Below, one piece after another: positions 1-6,640 of a DNA stretch of 64,000 nucleotides. The translations under genes were made by a program, and so were the position numbers. Each line of letters begins with the position of its first letter. Position 1 is the first letter of the stretch. This DNA is from Bifidobacterium dentium JCM 1195 = DSM 20436 (lineage in GTDB: Bacteria; Actinomycetota; Actinomycetes; Actinomycetales; Bifidobacteriaceae): contig NZ_AP012326.1 of the NCBI RefSeq assembly GCF_001042595.1, positions 496,001 to 560,000 on the forward strand, in the 5' to 3' direction. Below the pieces are notes generated by a model that made no database searches, was not told the origin of the DNA, and worked only from the letters and a program-made list of their open reading frames with translations.

Positions 1-63
1 CCCGATAAGGAAGTCGACCGTATCGTGGCGCGTCTGAGCGATATCTACCAGGAGGGCAAGTGA
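1..63 (+). CDS. C-terminal end of an unidentified protein (partial)
   Basis: Only the last 20 residues lie in the window, ending ...LSDIYQEGK and TGA at 61-63. The stretch is charged and helical, but too short to assign a family. Its stop overlaps the GTG of the next reading frame in a GTGA arrangement, which suggests translational coupling and one transcript. That this frame is coding is inferred from the overlap and its ordinary composition. Confidence 0.5.
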   Translation, partial: PDKEVDRIVARLSDIYQEGK

Positions 64-332
64 GCGAAGCGGCTTCCGACAAGGAGCGTTCCGGGCAGGA
101 GTCCGTCGACGGTCCGGCCGTACGAGTGGTATCCGGATACTGCGCATCTCGTCGCACTCCGCGCAAACATAAGCGTGTGGTACGACAGGGCACCGAGCTC
201 TTCGATGCCGATGGCGTAAAGCTCGAACCGTCGGACGTGCTCACCGACCGGCAGCGTGCGGCGGATGACGACAAACGCATCCTCACCGAACTGCCCCCTC
301 ACTGGGGCGTCTTCTCCGAACGCGGTCATTGA
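60..332 (+). CDS. small hypothetical protein, 90 aa
   Basis: A GTG-initiated frame of 90 residues overlaps the preceding stop codon by four bases, as in coupled actinobacterial genes. The product is hydrophilic, rich in Arg, Lys, Asp and Glu, with no membrane segment, signal peptide or recognisable motif. A basic stretch near residues 30-40 (SRRTPRKHKR) could touch nucleic acid, but that is a guess. It is convergent with the SAF-domain gene. I do not recognise the family. The coding call rests on the overlap with its neighbour and on the lack of a better alternative frame. Confidence 0.5.
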   Translation: MSEAASDKERSGQESVDGPAVRVVSGYCASRRTPRKHKRVVRQGTELFDADGVKLEPSDVLTDRQRAADDDKRILTELPPHWGVFSERGH

Positions 333-389
333 TCCCGGTCGTCCGCCCAGGTCGTTCCGGACGGGCAAGACGCGGCGCGTGAGTCGAAG

Positions 390-992
390 CTACCGGGTGA
401 CGGCAATGATGGCGGCATACTCCTGTACTTGCAGCACGGCCGCCGCTTCATCCGGCGACATGGCGAACGTCGCCGTGGCCATGCCATTGGCGTCTTTGGC
501 GGGCTTGCCGATCACCGTCGCCCGTGACGCAAGCTCGCGCAGCGCTCCGCCATCATCGCCGGCATCTCCTTGCGCAGGCACGGCGCCGGAAAGCGTCACT
601 TCATCGCCGACGTCGAGCTCGTCGATGGAGCTGGCCAATCGCACGTCGACCGCCGTATGGCCTTGCGGAATCATGGGAGAGGCGCGTGCCATCGTTGCCG
701 TGACGATGCCGCCGTCGGGAATGTCGATTTGCGCGACCATGCCCGTAACGTCATCAATCGTATGGAATGCGTTATTCCAGGCGGCATCGTATGGGATGTC
801 TCTTACGGCGACGACGGAGGCCGTGATCGTGTCGCCGCGGCGGATGCGTTGGGTCGTCACGACTGCGGGACGGGTTTCAACCGTCGACCGCAGGCACTGC
901 AATCCCAGGAACACCGCCAATCCCGCGCATAATGCAGCCAACAGGCGGCGCAATCGTGCGCTCCGAAGCGGATTCCTGGCCAGGCGGCGCAT
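390..992 (-). CDS. SAF-domain membrane-anchored protein (CpaB/RcpC-like)
   Basis: About 200 aa from the ATG at 992; an in-frame start lies upstream at 1067, but the stretch between has no membrane character. The N-terminus is Arg-rich and is followed by one hydrophobic helix (residues about 17-33, LLAALCAGLAVFLGL). Next comes a SAF-type segment: 'TTQRIRRGDTITASVVAVRD', a conserved-looking 'GMVAQIDIPDGGIVT', then a beta-rich tail. SAF domains occur in the pilus-assembly protein CpaB, in flagellar FlgA and in antifreeze-like proteins. In many actinobacteria a single SAF protein sits beside FmdB and 5-formyltetrahydrofolate cyclo-ligase, as here, with no pilus genes nearby. An extracellular, membrane-tethered protein is likely; its role is unknown. 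Confidence 0.75.
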   Translation of the reverse strand: MRRLARNPLRSARLRRLLAALCAGLAVFLGLQCLRSTVETRPAVVTTQRIRRGDTITASVVAVRDIPYDAAWNNAFHTIDDVTGMVAQIDIPDGGIVTATMARASPMIPQGHTAVDVRLASSIDELDVGDEVTLSGAVPAQGDAGDDGGALRELASRATVIGKPAKDANGMATATFAMSPDEAAAVLQVQEYAAIIAVTR

Positions 993-1020
993 GGACGGCT
1001 GATTCGTCAGATTATGCAAA

Positions 1021-1048
1021 CAGGTCATCATGCGAGCATGATGACCTG
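1021..1048 (-). terminator. hairpin downstream of the FmdB gene
   Basis: A perfect 13-bp inverted repeat (1021-1033 and 1036-1048) has almost no loop, so in RNA it would form about 12 bp with a CGAG-type loop. Read leftwards it is followed by TTTGCATAAT, a weak U-tract. It separates the FmdB gene from the SAF gene and probably ends or attenuates transcription between them. Confidence 0.5.
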
Positions 1049-1144
1049 TGGGAATATGATCGCGCAAGCCGGATCAGGGGTTGTGGTCGAAGGATGGGGG
1101 TTATCCACATCATCGGCGTGTCGCGCCTGGCTCCGGGGCCCTGT

Positions 1145-1327
1145 CTACTTGGATTTATCCGTGCGGTAGAAGCCGGAACCCTTGAATTCGATCGGAACGG
1201 CGGAATAGACCTTACGCACCTGCTCCTCGCCGCACTTCGGGCACACGGTAATCGGGTCGTCGCTGAACGACTGCTGTTCGGTGAAATCGTAATTGCAGTT
1301 CTTGCAACGGTAATGATAGGTAGGCAA
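1145..1327 (-). CDS. FmdB-family zinc-ribbon protein
   Basis: This 60-aa protein starts MPTYHYRCKNC, the typical FmdB opening, and carries two CxxC knuckles (CKNC near residue 8 and CPKC near residue 29) that would bind one zinc ion. The family is named as a putative regulator. Its mycobacterial relative next to the cyclo-ligase gene has a longer Ser-rich tail and chaperone-like activity; that tail is missing here, so the present protein is a bare zinc ribbon. It is co-oriented with the cyclo-ligase gene upstream, about 130 bp away. Its start is preceded by a GGAGG-like stretch on the minus strand. The family call is secure; the function is not. Confidence 0.88.
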   Translation of the reverse strand: MPTYHYRCKNCNYDFTEQQSFSDDPITVCPKCGEEQVRKVYSAVPIEFKGSGFYRTDKSK

Positions 1328-1457
1328 CGGTTTTCCTCCACAACTTCAAACGGGGTTCACACGGGTTTCGTAACGTGACCATATCCTAGTACGCGCCCTG
1401 AGACGGCTTGATGGGGCATTTCACAGAATGTGCGCAGGCGATGCGTGACCGTCGCGT

Positions 1458-2102
1458 TCATCGAATGGCCATGTACCCGTCCGGGGTGAGCGCCGCATCG
1501 ACGGGAACGTCGTGCGGCTCGTGCGGTATCGGCGTGCTTGTGGTCTCCCACGGCCAGCAGATCGCCACTACTCGCGCCTTGGCCGCCTTGTATTCCAGTG
1601 CGCGGTCGTACCAGCCGCCGCCACGGCCTAGGCGAATGCCGGATGGGTCCACCGCGAAGGCCGGTACGATGATCAATTCGGCATCGCTGAGCGTGTCTGG
1701 CCCGCCGGAGGGACTATCCGGTTCCTGCGGACGGCGCGTATTCGGCGAACCGTCATCGCCGCGAACGCTGCGCAACCCTTCCAGATCGTCGAGTTCGCTC
1801 CATCCGATGGTCATGCCGGATCCCAATCGGGGCACCAGTACGCGGCATTGCGCGTCAAGCAACGCCTGCAGCAGCGGGGCCATCGCAATTTCGCTACCCA
1901 TGGAAACGAAGGCGGCCACCGTGGCGAAAGGGTGAATCAGACCTTCGTCACAGGCATGCAGGGCTATGCGCCGGCCGGCCTCGAGGCGTTCCTCGGGTGT
2001 GGTGCGTTTGCGTGCGGCGATGGCCTGATGGCGCATGGCCTGTTTCATGGAGCGCAGTCGTTCGGCTGCCTCCGGGGGCTCGGTCGCTTCGGTCGTGTCC
2101 AT
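1458..2102 (-). CDS. 5-formyltetrahydrofolate cyclo-ligase
   Basis: The enzyme converts 5-formyl-THF and ATP to 5,10-methenyl-THF, returning the stored folate to one-carbon metabolism in the cytosol. The glycine-rich signature GRGGGWYDRAL near the C-terminus matches the family motif GxGxGYYDR, and the N-terminal 'KQAMRHQAIAARKR' matches the basic nucleotide-binding helix. I place the start at ATG 2102 (214 aa), because the extra residues encoded up to 2189 run into the promoter region of the divergent acetyltransferase gene. The usual family length is 180-210 aa. An inserted linker of about 25 residues (SPNTRRPQEPDSPSGGPDT) precedes the 'LIIVPAFAVD' strand. The neighbouring FmdB and RimJ-like genes are those found next to it in other actinobacteria. 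Confidence 0.88.
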   Translation of the reverse strand: MDTTEATEPPEAAERLRSMKQAMRHQAIAARKRTTPEERLEAGRRIALHACDEGLIHPFATVAAFVSMGSEIAMAPLLQALLDAQCRVLVPRLGSGMTIGWSELDDLEGLRSVRGDDGSPNTRRPQEPDSPSGGPDTLSDAELIIVPAFAVDPSGIRLGRGGGWYDRALEYKAAKARVVAICWPWETTSTPIPHEPHDVPVDAALTPDGYMAIR

Positions 2103-2170
2103 ATCGCCTGTTGTATCACGACATGTTGTATGGAACGTGACGGCGGGGCGGTGGGTGGCACAATAGGTGC

Positions 2171-2824
2171 GTGACCGTTTTCCAAGCATTCCGCGACATG
2201 ATATGTCCCATACGGGCCAATGCCATCGCCGTGCCGCAGTTCATACAGTCGCAGGCACTGCAGGTACCGATCCGGCTGCGTCCGCTTACTGCGGATGATG
2301 ACGACGAATGGAATGAGGTGCGCTGGCGCAACGATGCCTGGTTGCGTCCGTGGGAGTCGGGCGATCCGTTGCACGGCCAGTCGATGTCGTTCGATATGTG
2401 GATACGGCGGTTGCGCAGTAACGAGCGTGACGGCACCGGGGTGGTGTTCGTCATGGAACATCAGCGGCGCATCGTCGGCCAGATTTCGCTCGGAGCGATT
2501 TGCTACGGCGCGATGCGTACCGGCGTAGTCGGGTATTGGGTGGATGAACGTTGCGCTGGGCGTGGATTCGCGCCGATGGCAGTGACGTTGTTGGCGGATT
2601 GGGCCATGTTCGACCCCGACGGGCCGCACCTGCATCGGCTGGAAATTGCACTGCTGCCCGAAAACGCCCGTTCCAGACGTGTCGCCGTCAAGGTAGGGGC
2701 GCATTTCGAGGGGGTGCGCCGCGCCTACATGTATGTCAATGGGCGGTGGCGCGATCATGAGACCTACGCCATGACATCCGAGGACGCCCCCAACGGTTTC
2801 ACGGCCAGGCTGATGACTGCGTAG
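2171..2824 (+). CDS. GNAT acetyltransferase, RimJ/RimL type
   Basis: A 217-aa protein with the order of a RimJ/RimL-type N-acetyltransferase: 'VPIRLRPLTADDDDEWNEVRWRN' at the N-terminus, then 'GQISLGAICYG', the acetyl-CoA pyrophosphate loop 'CAGRGFAPMAV' (family Q/RxxGxG/A), and 'LHRLEIALLPENARSRRVAVKVG' as the last strand and helix. RimJ acetylates ribosomal protein S5, but most actinobacterial members have no proven substrate. In mycobacteria and streptomycetes this gene lies between moeA and the SepX/GlpR gene. Here moeA and galU are absent, but the membrane-protein gene still follows by 61 bp. The GTG start is the first in frame and lacks a good Shine-Dalgarno sequence. Confidence 0.85.
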   Translation: MTVFQAFRDMICPIRANAIAVPQFIQSQALQVPIRLRPLTADDDDEWNEVRWRNDAWLRPWESGDPLHGQSMSFDMWIRRLRSNERDGTGVVFVMEHQRRIVGQISLGAICYGAMRTGVVGYWVDERCAGRGFAPMAVTLLADWAMFDPDGPHLHRLEIALLPENARSRRVAVKVGAHFEGVRRAYMYVNGRWRDHETYAMTSEDAPNGFTARLMTA

Positions 2825-2871
2825 GCCCGACACGCCCGAAACGGATGTGGCCAGATTGTCAGAAAGTCACC

Positions 2872-2885
2872 TATTCTTGTGACCT
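2872..2885 (+). promoter_or_regulatory. candidate leaderless -10 box before 2886
   Basis: TATTCT at 2872-2877 ends 8 nt before ATG 2886, and there is no Shine-Dalgarno sequence in between. Actinobacterial leaderless mRNAs typically have TAnnnT about 7 nt before the transcribed start codon. No good -35 hexamer is visible. Confidence 0.45.
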
Positions 2886-4085
2886 ATGGGTTATGAGTCG
2901 TTAAGCACGGTGGTCGTGCTTGCGATTGTCGTGATTCTCATGGTTGGATGGCTGCCCCGACGGACGGTCAAAGGCATGAAGCGAGTGATCGAACATCGCG
3001 AAGACCGGTTTTCGCCGTCGTTGCATCTTGTGGATGCCGATAGCGGGACGAGGTTCTCCGACGTGAGCACGCCGCAGGCGAAAGGGGCTATAATGCAGTC
3101 TTCCGAGGCTCAGGGGGGCAGGATGTCCGAAGAGCATATCGCCCAAGTGCGCACCCTTCGCCGAGCTGCGATCCGGCGACGTCGAATCATCGTCGTTGCG
3201 CTGGCCGTGACGACGATTGCGGTGATCGTCGCAGCGGTTGCGTTGCATTTCAGCGCATGGTTCGCGCTTATTCCGGCGGTCATGCTGGTTGCGGTGATGG
3301 CCCTTGGCGTGCGTGCCGCCAAGCAGGCGAGGGATTGGGAGCAGAAAGTCGCCCGATATCGTTCCCGGATGAGGAAGCAGGCCGCCGCCGAACGTGAGCG
3401 TGCGCGTGCCGAGCAGGCGGAACGTAGGAGACTGCATGATGCGGAACTGGCCGAAGCGCGCAGGATTGCCGAAACGCAGGTTCCGACCGATGTGATGCCG
3501 GAAGGGGAGATTCGCCAGGCCGTCGAACGCGGCAAGGCGGACCGTGATCGTGCGTTGAACAAGCGCAAGCAGGAGGCCGCGGCGAAGGTCGAGGTTGCGC
3601 CGGAAGCCACTCCGGACCGGCGGAACGCCGGTCTGTCCATTCATGACGAACGTGACAAGCAGCAGGATATGGCTGAACATGCCGAGGACAAGCCGGTTTC
3701 CAAGGAGATTTCCGTACCGGACCAATCCTCACAGGATTTGATTTCGTTCTCGCTGGGAGCTCCGCGCAACGGTGTGGAGGTCAGGCAGGCAGTGCCGGAA
3801 AGCATGGAAATCAAGTCCACCAGGCAGGTCGCCAAGGCCATACCGCCGGTCAGGCCGGTTGAGCAGGCCGAACCCGTCGAACCGTTGATCGTGCCTTCCG
3901 ATGCCATGAGCGACATGGATGAAGATGAGAGCGGGGCGCGTGTCGAGGCTGGCGTGCAGCTCAACGAGGTCAGTGTCAAGGACTTTCATGATACGGAGGT
4001 CAGTGCCGAGGTGACGGCTCCCGATGCCACCTCCGATTCGCTTGGCACCGGTTTGGAAGCCATTCTGGCCCGTCGTGGCGCGTGA
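2886..4085 (+). CDS. three-TM membrane protein, candidate SepX/GlpR divisome protein
   Basis: A 399-aa protein with an N-terminal TM helix (residues about 7-23), a basic stretch WLPRRTVKGMKR followed by EDRFSPSLHLVD, two further TM helices (about 101-122 and 124-144), an Arg/Glu/Ala-rich coiled coil (about 148-240) and a long acidic, disordered tail. The topology, the 'RR...E..RFS...L' motif after TM1 and the position behind a rimJ-like gene match the actinobacterial SepX family (GlpR in Corynebacterium, Rv0996 in Mycobacterium), which links gephyrin-like Glp/MoeA to FtsZ and Wag31. This is my inference from topology and synteny, not from a computed alignment. No Shine-Dalgarno precedes ATG 2886, but TATTCT at 2872-2877 would start the mRNA at the start codon. 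Confidence 0.65.
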   Translation: MGYESLSTVVVLAIVVILMVGWLPRRTVKGMKRVIEHREDRFSPSLHLVDADSGTRFSDVSTPQAKGAIMQSSEAQGGRMSEEHIAQVRTLRRAAIRRRRIIVVALAVTTIAVIVAAVALHFSAWFALIPAVMLVAVMALGVRAAKQARDWEQKVARYRSRMRKQAAAERERARAEQAERRRLHDAELAEARRIAETQVPTDVMPEGEIRQAVERGKADRDRALNKRKQEAAAKVEVAPEATPDRRNAGLSIHDERDKQQDMAEHAEDKPVSKEISVPDQSSQDLISFSLGAPRNGVEVRQAVPESMEIKSTRQVAKAIPPVRPVEQAEPVEPLIVPSDAMSDMDEDESGARVEAGVQLNEVSVKDFHDTEVSAEVTAPDATSDSLGTGLEAILARRGA

Positions 4086-4102
4086 GGCGCATAAACGTGT
4101 CG

Positions 4103-4134
4103 AAGCCTGAAACCGCATGGTTTCAGGCTTTTTC
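4103..4134 (+). terminator. intrinsic terminator after the SepX-like gene
   Basis: A perfect 12-bp stem (4103-4114 with 4119-4130) has a GCAT loop and is followed by TTTTTC (4129-4134). It lies 17 bp past the stop and insulates the heat-shock promoter of groES. Confidence 0.9.
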
Positions 4135-4154
4135 ATAGGGTTTCTCTCTCAGCA

Positions 4155-4181
4155 TTAGCACTCGAGTTGGCAGAGTGCTAA
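4155..4181 (+). promoter_or_regulatory. CIRCE operator (HrcA) for groES
   Basis: TTAGCACTC (4155-4163), a 9-nt spacer and GAGTGCTAA (4173-4181) make a perfect match to the CIRCE inverted repeat bound by the HrcA repressor. It overlaps the proposed -35 box, so bound HrcA should block RNA polymerase until heat stress. Confidence 0.97.
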
Positions 4182-4196
4182 TAATCGCGCTAGAGT
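4167..4196 (+). promoter_or_regulatory. groES promoter overlapping CIRCE
   Basis: TTGGCA (4167-4172), an 18-nt spacer and TAGAGT (4191-4196) form a plausible housekeeping promoter whose -35 lies inside CIRCE. It would give a leader of roughly 100 nt before the groES start. The assignment is inferred from spacing and from the operator position. Confidence 0.6.
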
Positions 4197-4301
4197 ATAT
4201 CCCAGCGCGAAAAGGACGACGCCGTAAGTGATCGTCAGCCTCTTGCTAGCGGGTCCCGGCGCGGTAAGTATCGATTTCTCTTAAGAAAGAGGAGGTCCAC
4301 A

Positions 4302-4595
4302 GTGTCGATCTCACTCACACCGTTGGAAGACAAGATCATCGTCAAGCAGGCGGAAGCCGAGACCCAGACCGCTTCCGGTCTGTTCATCCCGGACAACGCC
4401 AAGGAGAAGCCGCAGCAGGGCGAAGTCCTGGCCGTCGGCCCGGGCCGTCGTAACGACGCCGGCGAGCGCATTCCGGTCGACGTCAAGGTCGGCGACAAGG
4501 TGCTGTACTCCAAGTACGGTGGCACCGAAGTGCACTATCAGGGTGAGGATTACCTCATCGTGGCCGCCCGCGATATTCTGGCCATCCTCGGCTGA
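4302..4595 (+). CDS. groS: co-chaperonin GroES
   Basis: A 97-aa GroES, the usual length. It starts [20 protein letters not shown], has the mobile-loop sequence '[21 protein letters not shown]' near residues 19-38, and the core '[14 protein letters not shown]'. It caps the GroEL ring during ATP-driven folding. A strong ribosome site (AAGAGGAGG) precedes ATG 4302. There is no groEL behind it: the gene is monocistronic, closed by a terminator at 4623-4656. GroES and GroEL are known to be at separate loci in bifidobacteria. Expression should be heat-inducible through the CIRCE site upstream. Confidence 0.97.
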   Translation: MSISLTPLEDKIIVKQAEAETQTASGLFIPDNAKEKPQQGEVLAVGPGRRNDAGERIPVDVKVGDKVLYSKYGGTEVHYQGEDYLIVAARDILAILG

Positions 4596-4622
4596 GCGTA
4601 GCGTAGCGCCGTTTGTTCATGG

Positions 4623-4656
4623 CGAAGCCCCGTTCCTGTGTGGGAACGGGGCTTCG
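4623..4656 (+). terminator. terminator between groES and the convergent PLP gene
   Basis: A perfect 14-bp stem (4623-4636 with 4643-4656) with a 6-nt loop, followed by CTCGTTTTG. It lies 27 bp beyond the groES stop and may also serve the convergent gene. Confidence 0.85.
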
Positions 4657-4700
4657 CTCGTTTTGTGGCTTCTGTGTTGCGGTTTCTCGATCGGGAATCG

Positions 4701-5945
4701 CTATTCCATCAATCCGGCTTCCGTGAGTGCGTGGTCGATGTCTCGGATCAGATCGTCGGTGTCTTCGAGTCCGACTGCAAGGCGGAAGAAGCCCTGATGG
4801 AACTCCTGCGGGTACAGGTATTGGCGTTCGTCGTCCTCTCCGAGGAACACGATCAGGCTCTCGTCATGTCCGAGCGAGACCGCCGAGGTGATGACGTTGA
4901 GCTTGGAGACGAACCGGTTGTGGCCTTCGTGGTCCGTATTGAGCCCGAAGGCGAGTACGCCGCCGTATCCGGCCGCCGGGTGGGCCTTCTGGCTGGTTGC
5001 CACGGTGTGTCCCGGGTGTGATTCGAGTCCCGGATAGCTGACGAACCGTACCGCGTCGATCCGTTCGAGATGTTCGGCGATGGCCTGTGCCGAGGCGTTG
5101 TGCTGCTTCATGCGCAGCGGGAGCGTTACCGTGCCTCGGTTGATCAGCCATGCGTTGAACGGGCTGATGATGCCGCCGTAGTTGACCTGGGCGGTGAAGC
5201 GGATTTCGTCGGTTCGGGCCTTGGTGGTGGCTATCATGCCGCCGAGGGCGTCTCCATGGCCGTTGATGTATTTGGTGAGGCTCTCCACCACGATGTCCGC
5301 GCCGAGTTCCAGCGGGCGTACGTTGTACGGCGAATTGAAGGTGTTGTCCACGCTGACGAGGATGTCATGGCCAAGCCGTTCCTGCGCCTCGCGGGCGATT
5401 GACGTCACGCTCGCTATGTCGGTGACCTTCAGGGTCGGGTTGGCTGGCGTCTCCAGATGAACCAGCTTGGTGTTCGGCTTGATGGCGTTGAGTACGTTGG
5501 CCGGGTCGGAGGTGTCGACGATGGAGGTTTCGATGCCGTACTTCTCGGGCAGAATCTGGTTGAGGAGCCGGTATGCGGCGATGTATGTCGTGTCGGAGAA
5601 GATTGCATGGTCGCCCCGGTTGAGGAAGGTGGTGAAGGTGGCGGCGAGTGCGGCCACGCCTGAGGCGAGCACGACGGCGTCCTCGGCTCCTTCGAGATTG
5701 GCGAGTTTCGCCTCGAGATAACGCTGGTTCGGGTGTCCGTTGCGCGTATAGAGGTTCACGTCCGAGCTTGACCAGTTGATGTCGCTCGGGTCGTAGGGCA
5801 GTGCGTAGGCGTTGGCCAGGGTGATCGGCCGTCGGATCGCTCCGGTCTCCTTGTCCACGCCGTTGCCGAGGTGGATGGATTTGGTGCCGAAGCCGAGCGG
5901 CTGGTCGTCGAATGATTGTCCGTGGTGTACGAGTTCTGAAGTCAT
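4701..5945 (-). CDS. trans-sulfuration family PLP enzyme (cystathionine gamma-synthase/lyase or O-acetylhomoserine sulfhydrylase type)
   Basis: A 414-aa fold-type I PLP enzyme of the Cys/Met metabolism family. The N-terminal 'GTKSIHLG' and 'YTRNGHPNQRYLEAKLANLEGAE' hold the phosphate-binding Tyr/Arg pair. 'VSVDNTFNSPYNVRPLELGAD' carries the PLP-binding Asp, and 'VESLTKYINGHGD' supplies the Schiff-base Lys. Sequence alone does not separate synthase, lyase and sulfhydrylase activities. The asparagine-rich 'NPTLKVTDI' and the long 'ALPYDPSDINWSSSD' stretch near residue 55 leave the substrate open. It is a single-gene unit, convergent with groES and divergent from the tRNA cluster. It probably makes or breaks sulfur amino acids in the cytosol. 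The start, MTSELVHHG, is preceded by a long AT-containing leader. Confidence 0.85.
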   Translation of the reverse strand: MTSELVHHGQSFDDQPLGFGTKSIHLGNGVDKETGAIRRPITLANAYALPYDPSDINWSSSDVNLYTRNGHPNQRYLEAKLANLEGAEDAVVLASGVAALAATFTTFLNRGDHAIFSDTTYIAAYRLLNQILPEKYGIETSIVDTSDPANVLNAIKPNTKLVHLETPANPTLKVTDIASVTSIAREAQERLGHDILVSVDNTFNSPYNVRPLELGADIVVESLTKYINGHGDALGGMIATTKARTDEIRFTAQVNYGGIISPFNAWLINRGTVTLPLRMKQHNASAQAIAEHLERIDAVRFVSYPGLESHPGHTVATSQKAHPAAGYGGVLAFGLNTDHEGHNRFVSKLNVITSAVSLGHDESLIVFLGEDDERQYLYPQEFHQGFFRLAVGLEDTDDLIRDIDHALTEAGLME

Positions 5946-6053
5946 GGGAAAAGTCTTGCAGAGGCTCGTTTCGTTTTGGAGACGAACATGTTACGTAAAA
6001 AGCGCGGAATTCCAACGATTATGAGTGGTCCGGCCATGTGCGACACGCCGTAT

Positions 6054-6083
6054 TTGCGTTTATCGGAGGGGTCGTGGCATACT
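6054..6083 (+). promoter_or_regulatory. promoter of the tRNA-Tyr/Thr/Met-rpmG unit
   Basis: TTGCGT (6054-6059), an 18-nt spacer and CATACT (6078-6083) lie about 40 bp before the first tRNA. Nothing else promoter-like is visible between the divergent PLP gene and the tRNAs. Confidence 0.5.
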
Positions 6084-6124
6084 AAACGGGTTGCCGGTTG
6101 GGGTTCAAACCAAACAGGCAGCAC

Positions 6125-6206
6125 GGCGGATTTCCCAAGCGGTCAAAGGGAACTGACTGTAAATCAGTCGCCTCGTGCTTCAGTGGTTCGAATCCACTAT
6201 CCGCCA
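6125..6206 (+). tRNA. tRNA-Tyr (GTA)
   Basis: The acceptor arms GGCGGAT (6125-6131) and ATCCGCC (6199-6205) pair perfectly. The anticodon GTA is at 6159-6161 in loop CTGTAAA, and the long variable arm expected for bacterial tRNA-Tyr is present. The T-arm contains GGTTCGAATCC. CCA is not encoded. Confidence 0.95.
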
Positions 6207-6207
6207 C

Positions 6208-6279
<72 letters not shown>

Positions 6280-6284
6280 CTCAT

Positions 6285-6358
6285 GGCGGGATAGCTCAGC
6301 TGGCTAGAGCGTACGACTCATAATCGTAAGGTCAAGAGTTCGAGTCTCTTTCTCGCTA
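6285..6358 (+). tRNA. tRNA-Met (CAT), elongator type
   Basis: A 74-nt cloverleaf. The acceptor GGCGGGA (6285-6291) pairs with TCTCGCT (6351-6357) using G-U wobbles, and anticodon CAT (6319-6321) is in loop CTCATAA. The absence of the three G-C pairs of initiator tRNA in the anticodon stem (ACGA/TCGT) points to the elongator. It is followed 51 bp later by rpmG, the usual actinobacterial order. Confidence 0.9.
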
Positions 6359-6409
6359 CAAAGGCCGACGGCATGTCGGTATAGCAACGAACCACAAGAG
6401 GTGAACTAG

Positions 6410-6580
6410 ATGGCAAGCAAGAGCGCCGACATTCGTCCGGGCATCACGCTGGCATGCACCGAGTGCAAGGAGCGTAACTACATCACGACGAAGAACCGCC
6501 GTAACACGCCGGATCGTCTTGAGCTCAAGAAGTTCTGCTCCCGCTGCGGCAAGCAGACCGTGCATCGCGAGACCCGCTGA
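6410..6580 (+). CDS. rpmG: 50S ribosomal protein L33, zinc type
   Basis: A short 56-aa protein with two CxxC pairs, ACTECK near residue 16 and CSRC near residue 43, typical of the zinc-binding (C+) form of L33. The tail '[18 protein letters not shown]' is the family signature. L33 sits near the E site of the large subunit. AGAGGTG precedes the start by 6 nt. It shares the transcription unit of the three tRNAs and ends at the terminator at 6598. Zinc-type L33 often has a zinc-free paralogue elsewhere in the genome that replaces it under zinc limitation; none is in this window. Confidence 0.96.
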
Positions 6581-6597
6581 GCGAGTTCAACACTTTC

Positions 6598-6624
6598 AAA
6601 CCCGACCATTTCGGTCGGGTTTTT
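6598..6624 (+). terminator. terminator after rpmG
   Basis: A 10-bp perfect stem (6598-6607 with 6613-6622) with loop ATTTC and a run of five T (6620-6624). The murB -10 box (TATTCT, 6627-6632) starts only 3 bp beyond it. Confidence 0.92.
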
Positions 6625-6640
6625 GTTATTCTGGAGCACT

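Noticed and set aside
5946..6053. possible methionine-responsive riboswitch or T-box before the trans-sulfuration gene
   Set aside because: I could find neither a SAM-aptamer core nor the T-box AGGGTGG element; only weak dyads are present.
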